A stretch of DNA of 64,000 nt from JAILLW01 sp045629045 (lineage in GTDB: Bacteria; Bacillota; Clostridia; Lachnospirales; Lachnospiraceae): positions 56,198 to 120,197 of the forward strand of contig JAZQQM010000055.1 of the NCBI GenBank assembly GCA_045629045.1, read 5' to 3'. Shown here piece after piece: positions 36,505-45,980 of this stretch (its first letter is position 1; the number at the start of each line of letters is the position of its first letter). Below the pieces are notes generated by a model, which was given only the letters and a program-made list of their open reading frames with translations, did no database searches and was not told the DNA's origin. The position numbers were made by a program, and so were the translations under genes.

Positions 36505-37949
36505 TAAATATCTGCCTCACAAAATATCTTAGATGCGTCTACCCCTGCATGCAGTAACAGCCCTTTTACTTCTTCGCATGTTTCTATATTTTTTATTGTA
36601 ATAAATACAATATCAAATTTAATTGATTTTATATCGTGAATTGAACATATGTTTTTTGAAACTTGATTTTGATCAACAATCCCTACTAATTTGTAATTTC
36701 TATTCTTTCGAATACGCTCTTCCCATCTTTTCCCGTTTTTTCCATAGCCATACAGTATAATTTTGCTCTTCTTTGGTATTAGTTTTAGTGGAAACAGCGG
36801 TGCCATTTTTCTGTTCTTTGCATTCCAAGCATTCTGCAAACACCGAAGTTTCCAATAAAATGTTGTCTTTCTCGCAATCTCTTGAATTAGTCGGATATAT
36901 TCAGTTTCAAACTTACTCTTCGAAACATACTTTAAATAATTTTGTCGACTTTGTTCGCCTAGTTCATTCAAATCATATTTGCCTTCGACTATATCCTCCA
37001 TGATATCGCGAAGTGCATTTGCATCTTCATTTGCAATAACCCAACCATTTCCTTCAACCACAAATTTTGCACCAACATTTTCTGTAACAATAATTGGTCT
37101 TCCAATCATCGCCGCTTCCAATGTAACCAGTGAACAAGATTCATCTCTAGAGGGTACTATTATTACAGAAGAATCCAAATACATTTTCCAAAGTTTTCTT
37201 TTATCAGTTATTTCATCAAAAAAACATATATTAGGGTTATTTTTTGCTCGTTCATGTATTATTTCTGCATACTCATGTCCATAATTCTGTTCTCCAATAA
37301 AATAAATCCTAACTTTGCCTTTTAACTCCGGCTTCATAGAATCATATGCATCCAGCAAAACATCAAAGCCTTTTCTTTCCACCATTGACCCAATTAGTGT
37401 AAAAATAAGTTGGTTTGATTGGTTTTTTTTATCCATAACATGGATACTTTCATAATCATCATTAACAAAATTATGAATCACTTTGATTTTTTTATGATAT
37501 TCACTTAATATGAAGTCCCTAGCATACTCACTCACTCCCCACATATCCCTTGCTTTCATAAAGACATCAAAACGATATGCGTCACTCAAATATTTTTTCA
37601 AATTTTTCCCTTCGTGAATATACCAAACAGTAGGAACATAACTCGAAAAGAACTCATATTCCCGTTCACAAATCACTGTAAATACAATTACTAAGCCAAA
37701 CATTTTAATTTTCTTATATATGTTAGCATCCTCGTTATAAAATGTTGGCAAAATATATGTATCACATCCCATTTCCTCGAATTTATTACGTAATACTCCG
37801 TCGTTCCTTGACCATACACTAATCATATACCCATGTTGCCTTAGAATATCTATTGTTTCCAACGCAAAACATGGAGAGCCATTGCAGCCAAAACCAGGTA
37901 ATATGTATAGTATTTGTCGTTTTTTGCTAATTACAGCACTCATATGCAT
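36504..37949 (-). CDS. GT4-type glycosyltransferase with C-terminal Rossmann-like domain
   Basis: The 481-residue protein begins with LYILPGFGCNGSPCFALETIDIL and has the GT-B donor site DSSVIIVPSRDESCSLVTLEAAMIGRPIIVTE with the E-x7-E pattern of GT4 enzymes. The C-terminal 90 residues (from about 395) are the shared domain (IILYGYGKNGKRWEERI, GIVDQNQVSKN). The start overlaps the preceding gene by 23 bases; an ATG six bases further in (37943) is an alternative. It should be a retaining sugar transferase of the polymer repeat. Confidence 0.85.
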   Translation of the reverse strand: MHMSAVISKKRQILYILPGFGCNGSPCFALETIDILRQHGYMISVWSRNDGVLRNKFEEMGCDTYILPTFYNEDANIYKKIKMFGLVIVFTVICEREYEFFSSYVPTVWYIHEGKNLKKYLSDAYRFDVFMKARDMWGVSEYARDFILSEYHKKIKVIHNFVNDDYESIHVMDKKNQSNQLIFTLIGSMVERKGFDVLLDAYDSMKPELKGKVRIYFIGEQNYGHEYAEIIHERAKNNPNICFFDEITDKRKLWKMYLDSSVIIVPSRDESCSLVTLEAAMIGRPIIVTENVGAKFVVEGNGWVIANEDANALRDIMEDIVEGKYDLNELGEQSRQNYLKYVSKSKFETEYIRLIQEIARKTTFYWKLRCLQNAWNAKNRKMAPLFPLKLIPKKSKIILYGYGKNGKRWEERIRKNRNYKLVGIVDQNQVSKNICSIHDIKSIKFDIVFITIKNIETCEEVKGLLLHAGVDASKIFCEADI

Positions 37950-39471
37950 TGCTAATCAGTTCCTTTATAGATATTACATTGGAAAATCCATATTTCATCA
38001 ACATATTTACAACTTGTCTATCATCTTGTAATACTGCTACTACCACGACATCTACATCCGTTGTCTCCACCTCTTCTATTGTTATTATGGGGAACCCAAA
38101 ATCTTCCGTGATTTTTTTTCTGTCAATACCATATTCCACTTTAATTTTGCTTGCCTTAACATCCTCAATAAGGTGCTTACATGTAGTTCCACATCCATAT
38201 ATCACCATCTTATTAACATTTGACTCAGCAAGCGGTGCCAATATGTTTATATTATGTTCTCTACAGCACATCCATAATTCAAATAATCTCCTATTCTGAC
38301 GTAATATATCAACTCGTTTCTTCATCTCATCTGCATAACCAGATAAACCATATTTCTCCATAAAGCGGTATCGATCAATATAAGAATCTGCATCATTAAT
38401 TGCTTTCGGGATGGCCTCTAAATACTTAAACGCATATATTGTATCTGGTTCAAGGTGCATACCTTCCCCCCACTCATTCCATGCATTAATAAAGACTATT
38501 TCATTTCCTGCCGTCACATTCCTAGCTATTAAATTTGCTAAATAGAACTCAAATTTGTCAGGGTTTGCTCCCCAAATTACAGTTCCCTTAGTATTATGTC
38601 TAGGAGTATCATCGTACCCAACAAACCCTCCGTAAAAAGTTTTTTCCTCGCACATTTTATTTGATAGGATAACATTCCAAACGGTATCATAACTATTTAG
38701 TACCGGATAATTCATACCTCTTTCACGTAAAGAAATGATTCTATTGGTACGCAACGGTTCATGGTAATAATTTGCATCCACAACCTCTGTAATATCTTGT
38801 CTTACAGAATTTGTTCCAATGATAAATAAATCCTTGAATCCATCTCCTTGTGCTAATTGGCGCCATAATGCAATCATTTCCGAAAAACAATCAATCTTAT
38901 CAGGTTTATAGATAATGAAAACCGGTTTACCATCTATTTTGATATATCTATCATCCAAAAAAAATTGTTGTAAATAGTTATAGTGCTTTATCCAATCTTC
39001 TTCATATCCGTAATCCTGATTCAACAGAACTCCATCGCTTTTGTTTTCGTTTTCATATTTATGTGTCCATACATTCCCCTCTGTTGCACTCTCCCAAGAC
39101 CGAATCCAAGATTCATTTGCCCAGCAGAAACAAAATGGCATATTAATCTCTTTCCATTTTAGTAAATTTTCAACAGGTTGATTTAAAACCAGTTTTCCAT
39201 TTTCAAAATAGTAATGATAAAAGCATTGACCATATACACCATATTTCTTCATCTGTTCCACTTGCCAAATGAATGTCGATTTTTTAGATAAATCATAATA
39301 ATATTCACCATAAGGAATTACAGGTTGAATATGCTCATCAAACAATCTATTTGCACCTTTTACTGTCATCCAATCCGTAAATCCATCTCCCCACCACTCA
39401 TCATTCTCTTTTGTCTTGTGATATTGTGGCAAGTACATAGTTACTATTTTAGGAAGTTTATCTTTTTTCAT
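37927..39471 (-). CDS. WbsX-like glycosyltransferase with C-terminal Rossmann-like domain
   Basis: The first 380 residues match the WbsX pattern: MYLPQYHKTKENDEWWGDGFTDW, YGQCFYHYYF, CWANESWIRSWE and INAWNEWGEGMHLEPD. Proteins of this family occur in O-antigen and capsule clusters and are assigned as glycosyltransferases, although the fold resembles glycoside hydrolases. Residues about 423-514 are the shared domain (MVIYGCGTTCKHL, YGIDRKKITEDFG). The ribosome site (GGAATAAAG) is weak. Confidence 0.85.
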   Translation of the reverse strand: MKKDKLPKIVTMYLPQYHKTKENDEWWGDGFTDWMTVKGANRLFDEHIQPVIPYGEYYYDLSKKSTFIWQVEQMKKYGVYGQCFYHYYFENGKLVLNQPVENLLKWKEINMPFCFCWANESWIRSWESATEGNVWTHKYENENKSDGVLLNQDYGYEEDWIKHYNYLQQFFLDDRYIKIDGKPVFIIYKPDKIDCFSEMIALWRQLAQGDGFKDLFIIGTNSVRQDITEVVDANYYHEPLRTNRIISLRERGMNYPVLNSYDTVWNVILSNKMCEEKTFYGGFVGYDDTPRHNTKGTVIWGANPDKFEFYLANLIARNVTAGNEIVFINAWNEWGEGMHLEPDTIYAFKYLEAIPKAINDADSYIDRYRFMEKYGLSGYADEMKKRVDILRQNRRLFELWMCCREHNINILAPLAESNVNKMVIYGCGTTCKHLIEDVKASKIKVEYGIDRKKITEDFGFPIITIEEVETTDVDVVVVAVLQDDRQVVNMLMKYGFSNVISIKELISNAYECCN

Positions 39472-39506
39472 TCTTTATTCCCTCATCCACTTTTTCTAAC
39501 ACTTTA

Positions 39507-40829
39507 TTAAAAAAATTTGTACCTGTATCCTTTTTCTGTAAGTTGTTTTGCTATAAAAATAACTGCTTCCATATCTATTGGTGTGATGAGAAAAACAGTG
39601 TTTGAATCATACATTATTTCACACTCTTCTAACGATTTTATCGTTAATCCACACATCTGTTTGCCAATCTGTTCAGGGCTATTATCACAAATTCCTTTAG
39701 GGTTTATTCCACTAGTTATTGCTTTTATCCCGCGTCTGCCTGCGCCAAATAGTATAACGTTATCATTATCATAAACCGGGGTTTCATATTTCTTAAAAAA
39801 TAACCAATCTTCTAAATCGTCACAACAACGCTTTTCTATTTCTTTTAGTCCATTCCAAAAAGTGTTATCTATCCATGCATATTTCTTATTTCTGATATAG
39901 TTTCTAAAGTTTTTAACAAAATTCTCCCCAGACATCTTAATATCATCCAAAGATACGCATTCATTTTCATATCCATAACGACGTCTTATTATACTATCAT
40001 TCATTGTCCAATAATAATTAACAGTCGCTTCCTTAAACCATCTGACATATCTCTTCAATATTAAATCTATCGTAAAATTTCGTTTATCAACCAATTCAAC
40101 ATTATCTACTAATAATTCCAATAATGAATACTTTTGAGATGGCAAAAAGTATTCCTTACCATGCTCTTTATATACACCGCTTGGGTACATCCACCGCATT
40201 CGCTCTGTATAGTGTTCTTTATCGCAAATATCAAAAAATATGTAAGCTCCACAGTATCTGTTCCCAATTATTGCCTCAATAAAACCATGTGGATATATTC
40301 CATATTTATCTTCCGAAAAATATACTATTCTATTGTCAATTTCTAACCAACACTTTCTCCTAAATATCTGCCCAGATGGATGTTGCCCTCTTATTCCAAA
40401 TTCTGCGATAGTATCTATACCTTCTTTGAATATTTTATAATCCTTCGTACTTTCAGCATTCCATTTCTCACCGGCAACAGCAAATCCAACATTTTTCTTT
40501 TCTAGTATTTCGAGCGTGTTTATAAGGTTATCTATATAATCCACCTTAATAACATCTCTATCGTTATTGCAGAAAATCCATTCACCTTGAGCTTGCTCAT
40601 ATACATCAAACCAAGTCATTTTAGGCCCTAGATTTTCTGTATGTCTATAAACTCTTAATCTTTGATCCTCTATTCCCTTAAGCTTATCTAAGGTTTCGTC
40701 AGAAGAAGCGTCGTCTACAACTAAAACTTCTATTCTTTCATCACTACTACTTAACAAGTCTAAAACCAATTTATATGTTAAGTCACATCTGTTGTACGAA
40801 GCTATTGCGAAACTAATAATTGGATGCAT
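39507..40829 (-). CDS. Family 2 glycosyltransferase with C-terminal Rossmann-like domain
   Basis: GT-A signatures are ISFAIASYNRCDLTYKLVLD, VDDASSDETLD and CNNDRDV, the last replacing a standard DxD. The C-terminal domain starts near residue 358 of 440 (VILFGAGRRGIKAI, GICDNSPEQIG) and runs to the end. AGGAT lies at a usable distance before the ATG. The 35-base gap to the next gene downstream shows no signal. Confidence 0.82.
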   Translation of the reverse strand: MHPIISFAIASYNRCDLTYKLVLDLLSSSDERIEVLVVDDASSDETLDKLKGIEDQRLRVYRHTENLGPKMTWFDVYEQAQGEWIFCNNDRDVIKVDYIDNLINTLEILEKKNVGFAVAGEKWNAESTKDYKIFKEGIDTIAEFGIRGQHPSGQIFRRKCWLEIDNRIVYFSEDKYGIYPHGFIEAIIGNRYCGAYIFFDICDKEHYTERMRWMYPSGVYKEHGKEYFLPSQKYSLLELLVDNVELVDKRNFTIDLILKRYVRWFKEATVNYYWTMNDSIIRRRYGYENECVSLDDIKMSGENFVKNFRNYIRNKKYAWIDNTFWNGLKEIEKRCCDDLEDWLFFKKYETPVYDNDNVILFGAGRRGIKAITSGINPKGICDNSPEQIGKQMCGLTIKSLEECEIMYDSNTVFLITPIDMEAVIFIAKQLTEKGYRYKFF

Positions 40830-40868
40830 AAATTTCTATCCTACTTTGTTATCTATCCTCTTCATAAT

Positions 40869-42179
40869 CTATATATTCATCACTTCACATAAACTAATAA
40901 TTGTTACATTATACTTTTCCAAATATTGTAAGGCATCCCTATACACTTTATTAGATGAAACAATAATAATATTGGTATTAGCATAATCATATTCATATGC
41001 ATCACCTACTATATATCCACCAATAATTTTTCCTATCTTATTTGCATCTCTATCTACAACACTTTCCACTTTAAGATTTCTTTTGTTAAAATATCTTAAC
41101 AGAGCCATCCCATAATTACCAATTCCCCAAATAACAGTATTATTTCCAATCAGTTTGTCAAAAAAACTTGGATCCATCTTCTCAAATTTGTAATCTAAAA
41201 TATTGAATTCATCAAACCATCTTGATTCATATTCGCTTTCTTTAAATTTTAAATACAAATCTAATATTTCATCATTTCCAATAATCCAGGTGTTAATTTC
41301 TATAAGATTGTCTATACCTTCGGTATTTAACATTGAATAAAAAGATTTTCGTTTCTCCTCATCTTTGCATTTTTTTAATCCGTCAATTAATCCAAAAAAC
41401 ATTTTTAAATACGCATAGCGCAGCATATCATCTGTTCCGCCTCGTACAAATAACTCTTTCAACAGTTTTCGAGCCACTTCGAATGTGCAAAACGGATCTC
41501 TCGAAAATGATATACGCGTTGACACATCATGGTCTCTTGCATAAACCATAACTCTTTCATCATCAAGAAACCGCATCCGTTCTGCATATACAAATGCCAT
41601 TTCAACAAAGAATACATCATTTGAACTTGGCAACGATTGAAACTCAATTTTATTCTTTTTTATAAACTCTCGTCGAAACAATTTGTTACACGGACTATTG
41701 TTCCATAAAAGAACATCTTCATAATCAATAACATCAAAATTGAAACTATTTCTATAATATTTCTTTTTAAAATTCTCGCTCCTCTTTATTGTTTTCTTTA
41801 TATATATGTCTTCTGTTCTGACATGCATTGCCTCAAACAAAACCACGTCCAAATCATTTTCACTGGCACATTTATTCGCCAAATACAACATCTCTTGGTC
41901 AAAAATATCATCACCATCCAAAAAACACAGATAATCTCCTTTGGACATTTGAATCCCTAAATTCCTAGAATATGCAGCCCCTTTTCTATTTTCGTTTGAA
42001 TGGTATACAATTCTATTATCTAAAGTTATATATTTTTCTATAATTCTTAACGTATTATCCGTAGACGCATCATTAATACAGATTAACTCATAGTCTGAAA
42101 AAGTCTGTCCCAATATACTATCAAGCGCCTCCTCGAGATATTTTTCTGCGTTATAAAGTGGCATAATAATCGAAATCAT
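40869..42179 (-). CDS. Family 2 glycosyltransferase with C-terminal Rossmann-like domain
   Basis: The 436-residue protein has SIIMPLYNAEKYLEEALDS, INDASTDNT and CFLDGDDIFDQ at the expected GT-A positions. The shared domain begins near residue 349 (TVIWGIGNYGMALLRYF, SVVDRDANKIGKIIGG). This is one of the closest matches to a nucleotide-binding GxGxxG with an acidic residue after the second strand. AAAGGG precedes the ATG. Confidence 0.83.
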   Translation of the reverse strand: MISIIMPLYNAEKYLEEALDSILGQTFSDYELICINDASTDNTLRIIEKYITLDNRIVYHSNENRKGAAYSRNLGIQMSKGDYLCFLDGDDIFDQEMLYLANKCASENDLDVVLFEAMHVRTEDIYIKKTIKRSENFKKKYYRNSFNFDVIDYEDVLLWNNSPCNKLFRREFIKKNKIEFQSLPSSNDVFFVEMAFVYAERMRFLDDERVMVYARDHDVSTRISFSRDPFCTFEVARKLLKELFVRGGTDDMLRYAYLKMFFGLIDGLKKCKDEEKRKSFYSMLNTEGIDNLIEINTWIIGNDEILDLYLKFKESEYESRWFDEFNILDYKFEKMDPSFFDKLIGNNTVIWGIGNYGMALLRYFNKRNLKVESVVDRDANKIGKIIGGYIVGDAYEYDYANTNIIIVSSNKVYRDALQYLEKYNVTIISLCEVMNI

Positions 42180-42268
42180 CTTTTACCCTTTTACCTTTTC
42201 TATACGTTTTTCTTGCTACGCAACCTCTTCTGCAGATGCTTTTAGCTTTGCCAAAAGTATAAGTTAAT

Positions 42269-42325
42269 TTATGAACAAATAAGTTCTATATAGTTCCGCC
42301 TTACTAACATATAGTCTGTTAACAT
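42269..42325 (-). CDS. 18-residue ORF with a strong ribosome site, possible leader or scrap
   Basis: AAAAGGAG lies at a good distance before an ATG that opens an 18-codon frame (MLTDYMLVRRNYIELICS). It sits in the 241-base gap between two glycosyltransferase genes. The rest of that gap has coding-like fragments in other frames but no complete gene, promoter or terminator that I can support. It could be a leader peptide for the 40869 gene or the decayed start of a lost gene. Confidence 0.25.
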   Translation of the reverse strand: MLTDYMLVRRNYIELICS

Positions 42326-42420
42326 TAATAACTCCTTTTAAAGCAACAATAACATAAAGAAACGGAATATATTTTTTCATAAAACAGAAATAAAGTTAAT
42401 ATGTACGAACATATTAAAGT

Positions 42421-43620
42421 TTATCCTAACATTTTTTCTAAATCCTCAGCATTCATTATATCGCTTTGCATTAACTTTATTTTACACTCAGGAACATTCA
42501 TTCCTATCAATTCCTTTTTAACTTCTCGGGCAATTTGCGACACCAAAATAGCTATAACAAGATATTCGTAATCCCTTCCTATAATTGCATCGACAGATTC
42601 AATTTTGCATTCACTTCTTGGATTATACTTTGCATATTTATCTACCCATGCAACAATCTCATACTCTTTTGTTTGAATTATTGCGTTAATAATTTCCACT
42701 CCAATATTTCCCGCACCATATATTACTATTCTGCTTCCCTTTCTTACATCCGGATAAGGAAACAAATAGTCTGAATAATAATCATTTATTACTTTATAAT
42801 TTGTCAGAAAAGCATTATGATAGCAATATTGTGTAGCCACCCTCATAACTTCTCTTGTTTGTTTGTCTACATTCTTCTCCAGAATTTTTTTCATTTGAGA
42901 ATAATACAACTTTGAATGCTTTTCATCCCAGTTCTTTTTTCTAGTGTTTATTGACCCTTCTCGTTGTACATAATGATACCCATCATTGTGTATACAATTT
43001 ATTTTTTTACTTGATAAAATACATGAGAAAATAGAAATAAAATCTTCTACCCGTCTGATGTTTTCATCTATTCCCAAAATATTGTCCCTATATATTTCTC
43101 TTCGCACGCCCCACGACCAATGAGAAAACTCCATTCTCCTATATAAGAAATCATTCGCTCCGACCGGATATTCCATAAGTGTTGTTATTATCTCATCATC
43201 CGTATATTTACCAATGATACTATCATCATTTTGCTGATATACTGTTCTATCGACATAATCTTTTTGCATGCCAACCATGTAGCACATATCAGGGTTATCA
43301 GTCAAACCATTTTCTACCAAAATCTCAAATCTATCTTCTTCAATCCAATCATCTGCATCTACACTGACAATGTAATCCCCTGTAGCCACTTGTATACCTG
43401 CTTTTCTGGCACTCAATTGTCCCCCATTCTCTTTCTCAACAACAACGATTCTATTGTCTGTTTTTTTCATTTCTTTAATAATTGAAAGACTATTATCTGT
43501 AGATCCATCATCTATCACTATAATCTCGAGATTCGTATATGTTTGTCCTACAACACTCTGTATGCATTTTTCTATATACTGTTCAACATTGTATACTGGA
43601 ATAATAATACTTAATTTCAT
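42421..43620 (-). CDS. Family 2 glycosyltransferase with C-terminal Rossmann-like domain
   Basis: GGGAGA sits ahead of the ATG at 43620, which I prefer to the ATG at 43632 that overlaps the previous stop. The 399-residue protein has LSIIIPVYNVEQYIEKCIQS, IDDGSTDNS and VSVDADDWIEED. The shared domain begins near residue 296 (IVIYGAGNIGVEIINA, AWVDKYAKYNP). The acceptor and sugar are unknown. Confidence 0.84.
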   Translation of the reverse strand: MKLSIIIPVYNVEQYIEKCIQSVVGQTYTNLEIIVIDDGSTDNSLSIIKEMKKTDNRIVVVEKENGGQLSARKAGIQVATGDYIVSVDADDWIEEDRFEILVENGLTDNPDMCYMVGMQKDYVDRTVYQQNDDSIIGKYTDDEIITTLMEYPVGANDFLYRRMEFSHWSWGVRREIYRDNILGIDENIRRVEDFISIFSCILSSKKINCIHNDGYHYVQREGSINTRKKNWDEKHSKLYYSQMKKILEKNVDKQTREVMRVATQYCYHNAFLTNYKVINDYYSDYLFPYPDVRKGSRIVIYGAGNIGVEIINAIIQTKEYEIVAWVDKYAKYNPRSECKIESVDAIIGRDYEYLVIAILVSQIAREVKKELIGMNVPECKIKLMQSDIMNAEDLEKMLG

Positions 43621-43631
43621 AAAGTCTCCCA

Positions 43632-44624
43632 TCAAACTGCATATAAAACAGTTTCCATACTTGTTAACGAATAATGTCGTATATAAAATCTATAATTCGG
43701 ATTGAAAGACAATAACAATTCGGGCACATTATATATGTCTTCAGGTTTATGATAAATACAAATTGCCAACTTTGGCTTACATGAGCTAATAATATTCTCC
43801 GCACCTTTTAATGCTTCTATTTCAGCCCCCTCTATATCCATTTTAATAAACAGATTATCATCACTGGGTATTTCCTTATCTAATGTTGTAGTCGAAACTG
43901 AAACCTGTCCATTCTCATTTATGCCACTCATGCCATTAGCTTCTTCATTAAATTTCAAAATGGTATCACAAGACCATAACGCTTTGTGAATCACTTTCGT
44001 TTCTTTACATAGATTGTCTAATACTGCTGCACATTTTTTTGCATTTATACTATCAGGTTCAAATGCCCATATTCTTTTTATTTTACTCCATCTATACAAT
44101 GCATTAATCGAGGACTTGCCATCCAAAGCACCACAGTCAACAAATCCCTCAATATTATCATCTACAAAATCTGTATCAAAATATTGTCTTTGATTCAAAA
44201 CTAATTGGTATTTTGAAAAATCAAAAATATGACTATCAGCAATCCCTTTTCTATGCAATTGCGAGATAATTTCTTTGGTATGATATTTATTTACAACAAT
44301 TATTCCATCATCATTTATTTCTAGTTCCTCTGGAGAAAGAACCTTCAAGCCATCAATAACACATCCATTCTTTTTGTTATCGATATACGCGACAAGGTTT
44401 CTCCGTCCACCAATATATGTATTTACAAACTCTCTACCTAATATTCCAGCTCCAAATACATATAATTTCTTATACTTATTCATAAAATCAATAAGTTCCG
44501 AGCCACCATAAACATCAGCTAAAATATTTTCAAATGAATCTATATCACCTGCATTATAAGCGATTCTATTTATATATATCTTCTTTGATAATTCATCATT
44601 TAACAAATCTAATACTTTTTCCAA
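43632..44624 (-). CDS. Rossmann-like domain plus FkbM-family methyltransferase
   Basis: A TTG start is likely: GAGGT lies eight bases upstream and no ATG fits. Residues about 52-140 of 330 are the shared domain (LYVFGAGILGREF, AYIDNKKNG). Residues about 155-325 are an FkbM-type SAM methyltransferase (GFVDCGALDGKSSINAL, IWAFEPDSINAKKC, IKMDIEGAEIEALKGAE). FkbM enzymes O-methylate sugars or polyketides; methylation of a glycan residue fits here. Confidence 0.84.
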   Translation of the reverse strand: MEKVLDLLNDELSKKIYINRIAYNAGDIDSFENILADVYGGSELIDFMNKYKKLYVFGAGILGREFVNTYIGGRRNLVAYIDNKKNGCVIDGLKVLSPEELEINDDGIIVVNKYHTKEIISQLHRKGIADSHIFDFSKYQLVLNQRQYFDTDFVDDNIEGFVDCGALDGKSSINALYRWSKIKRIWAFEPDSINAKKCAAVLDNLCKETKVIHKALWSCDTILKFNEEANGMSGINENGQVSVSTTTLDKEIPSDDNLFIKMDIEGAEIEALKGAENIISSCKPKLAICIYHKPEDIYNVPELLLSFNPNYRFYIRHYSLTSMETVLYAV

Positions 44625-44639
44625 GCTATTACCTCATCA

Positions 44640-45773
44640 TTACAGTTGTTTAGCTGTTGGCACACATGACTTATTATCAACACCAAAGCCACCACATATT
44701 TGGCAAAATTCCAAATAATCATTCTTAACTTTTAACATAGTACACGCCAATATTGATTTTCTAATATTCTCACGATCATCCTTTCTCAAATCAACATAAC
44801 CATAATCACTCTCAGGGAATAGTCCGCTTCTTTGAGCTGCCCAAGCCGTACCACACGCATAGTATTTTTCATCATTTATAACATGATAAATGCTATTGCA
44901 TAATTTCATATGTTGTGCCGCCTTATTGCCTTCAAATCGAGGTTCATCACAAGGGTGTCCAAAGTCAAACCACTTAATACTAGAATTACGAAAAAATCGA
45001 ATCCCATTCCTCGCTAATACTTCACAAAGTGTATCGACTTTTTGGGTGTATTCTCTTGAAAGTTCATAATCACTTATTGAAACACAAACATTATTATTAG
45101 CCAATAGTTTAATCGTATTGTCGTTTGGAATAATAGTGCCGTTGGTAATTAGGCCAAAATATCCTACTTTGTTCCTATAGTGTTCACCAATATATAATAT
45201 TATCTGATCAATATTAGGATGCAGAAATGGTTCTCCTCCTAATACATCCATGTCAAATACGTAATCAACATTTTCAAAAAACAAATCTAAAGTACTCTTT
45301 ATTTTTTCCCATTCATAATGTTCTCTTTTTTTCCAATAAGGAATATAAATATGACATTTTTCACAATTCAAACTGCAAAAAGAAGTTATGGGCAAATCAG
45401 TTTTTGGGATGTATAGTTTGTTTTTAAAACGATAATACCACTCTGTAATAAATATTTGATAGGAGACATAATCAATATTCTCTTTATATCCTAACTGCTG
45501 TAATTGACATGAAATGTCATTGTAATATCGTTCAATTACAGTAACTACTATTTTTGTATTCCGATTATTAATAAGATAATCTGGTCCACAGATAACAGTC
45601 TCGTCTTCATTCATTCCATATGTGTTTGGATTGTTTTCTATTATTCTTTCAACATAAAAATCACCCCTTAGGGTTTCTAATGCTTTTTTCCCTTGCCGTC
45701 CATATCCAAAAATTATTATTCTGTCAATTTTTTCCCAATATTCTTTTTCTAAAACAAACCACTTTTCTGTCAT
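44640..45773 (-). CDS. Rossmann-like domain plus radical SAM protein
   Basis: Residues about 17-110 of 377 are the shared domain (RIIIFGYGRQGKKAL, IIENNPNTYG). From residue 125 a radical SAM domain follows, with the iron-sulfur ligands Cys133, Cys137 and Cys140 in a CxxxCxxC motif, then DVLGGEPFLHP and FGLITNGTII. The last 25 residues carry a CxxC and a further Cys (FCQICGG...KSC) that may bind an auxiliary cluster. It could dehydrogenate or epimerise a sugar, alcohol or peptide; the substrate is not evident. A weak AGGTG lies before the ATG. Confidence 0.82.
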   Translation of the reverse strand: MTEKWFVLEKEYWEKIDRIIIFGYGRQGKKALETLRGDFYVERIIENNPNTYGMNEDETVICGPDYLINNRNTKIVVTVIERYYNDISCQLQQLGYKENIDYVSYQIFITEWYYRFKNKLYIPKTDLPITSFCSLNCEKCHIYIPYWKKREHYEWEKIKSTLDLFFENVDYVFDMDVLGGEPFLHPNIDQIILYIGEHYRNKVGYFGLITNGTIIPNDNTIKLLANNNVCVSISDYELSREYTQKVDTLCEVLARNGIRFFRNSSIKWFDFGHPCDEPRFEGNKAAQHMKLCNSIYHVINDEKYYACGTAWAAQRSGLFPESDYGYVDLRKDDRENIRKSILACTMLKVKNDYLEFCQICGGFGVDNKSCVPTAKQL

Positions 45774-45838
45774 TTCGGCACCTGTTAATCATTTGATAAA
45801 TACTTAAATATAAACTCATCTATTGGTAAATATAAATC

Positions 45839-45967
45839 TTAGTATCGTTCTCGGATTTCGTTATCACTCCAGTCCCACCTCACCATATGGATAAAAATTG
45901 TACTTTTTTCATAAATCTAATCCCTTCTCAATAATCTTCTTTATTTCTTGCGTTCTAGTTAATGTAT
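45839..45967 (-). pseudogene. Gene scraps in the gap before the radical SAM gene
   Basis: The gap 45774-45980 holds no full gene. On the minus strand one frame reads NTLTRTQEIKKIIEKGLDL then TGA, like the C-terminus of a phosphotransferase. Its TGA overlaps an ATG that opens MKKVQFLSIW before a stop. The ATGA junction is how neighbouring genes are joined elsewhere in this cluster, so this looks like a preserved junction between two deleted genes. The interpretation is tentative. Confidence 0.3.
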
Positions 45968-45980
45968 TTTACTTAATAGA

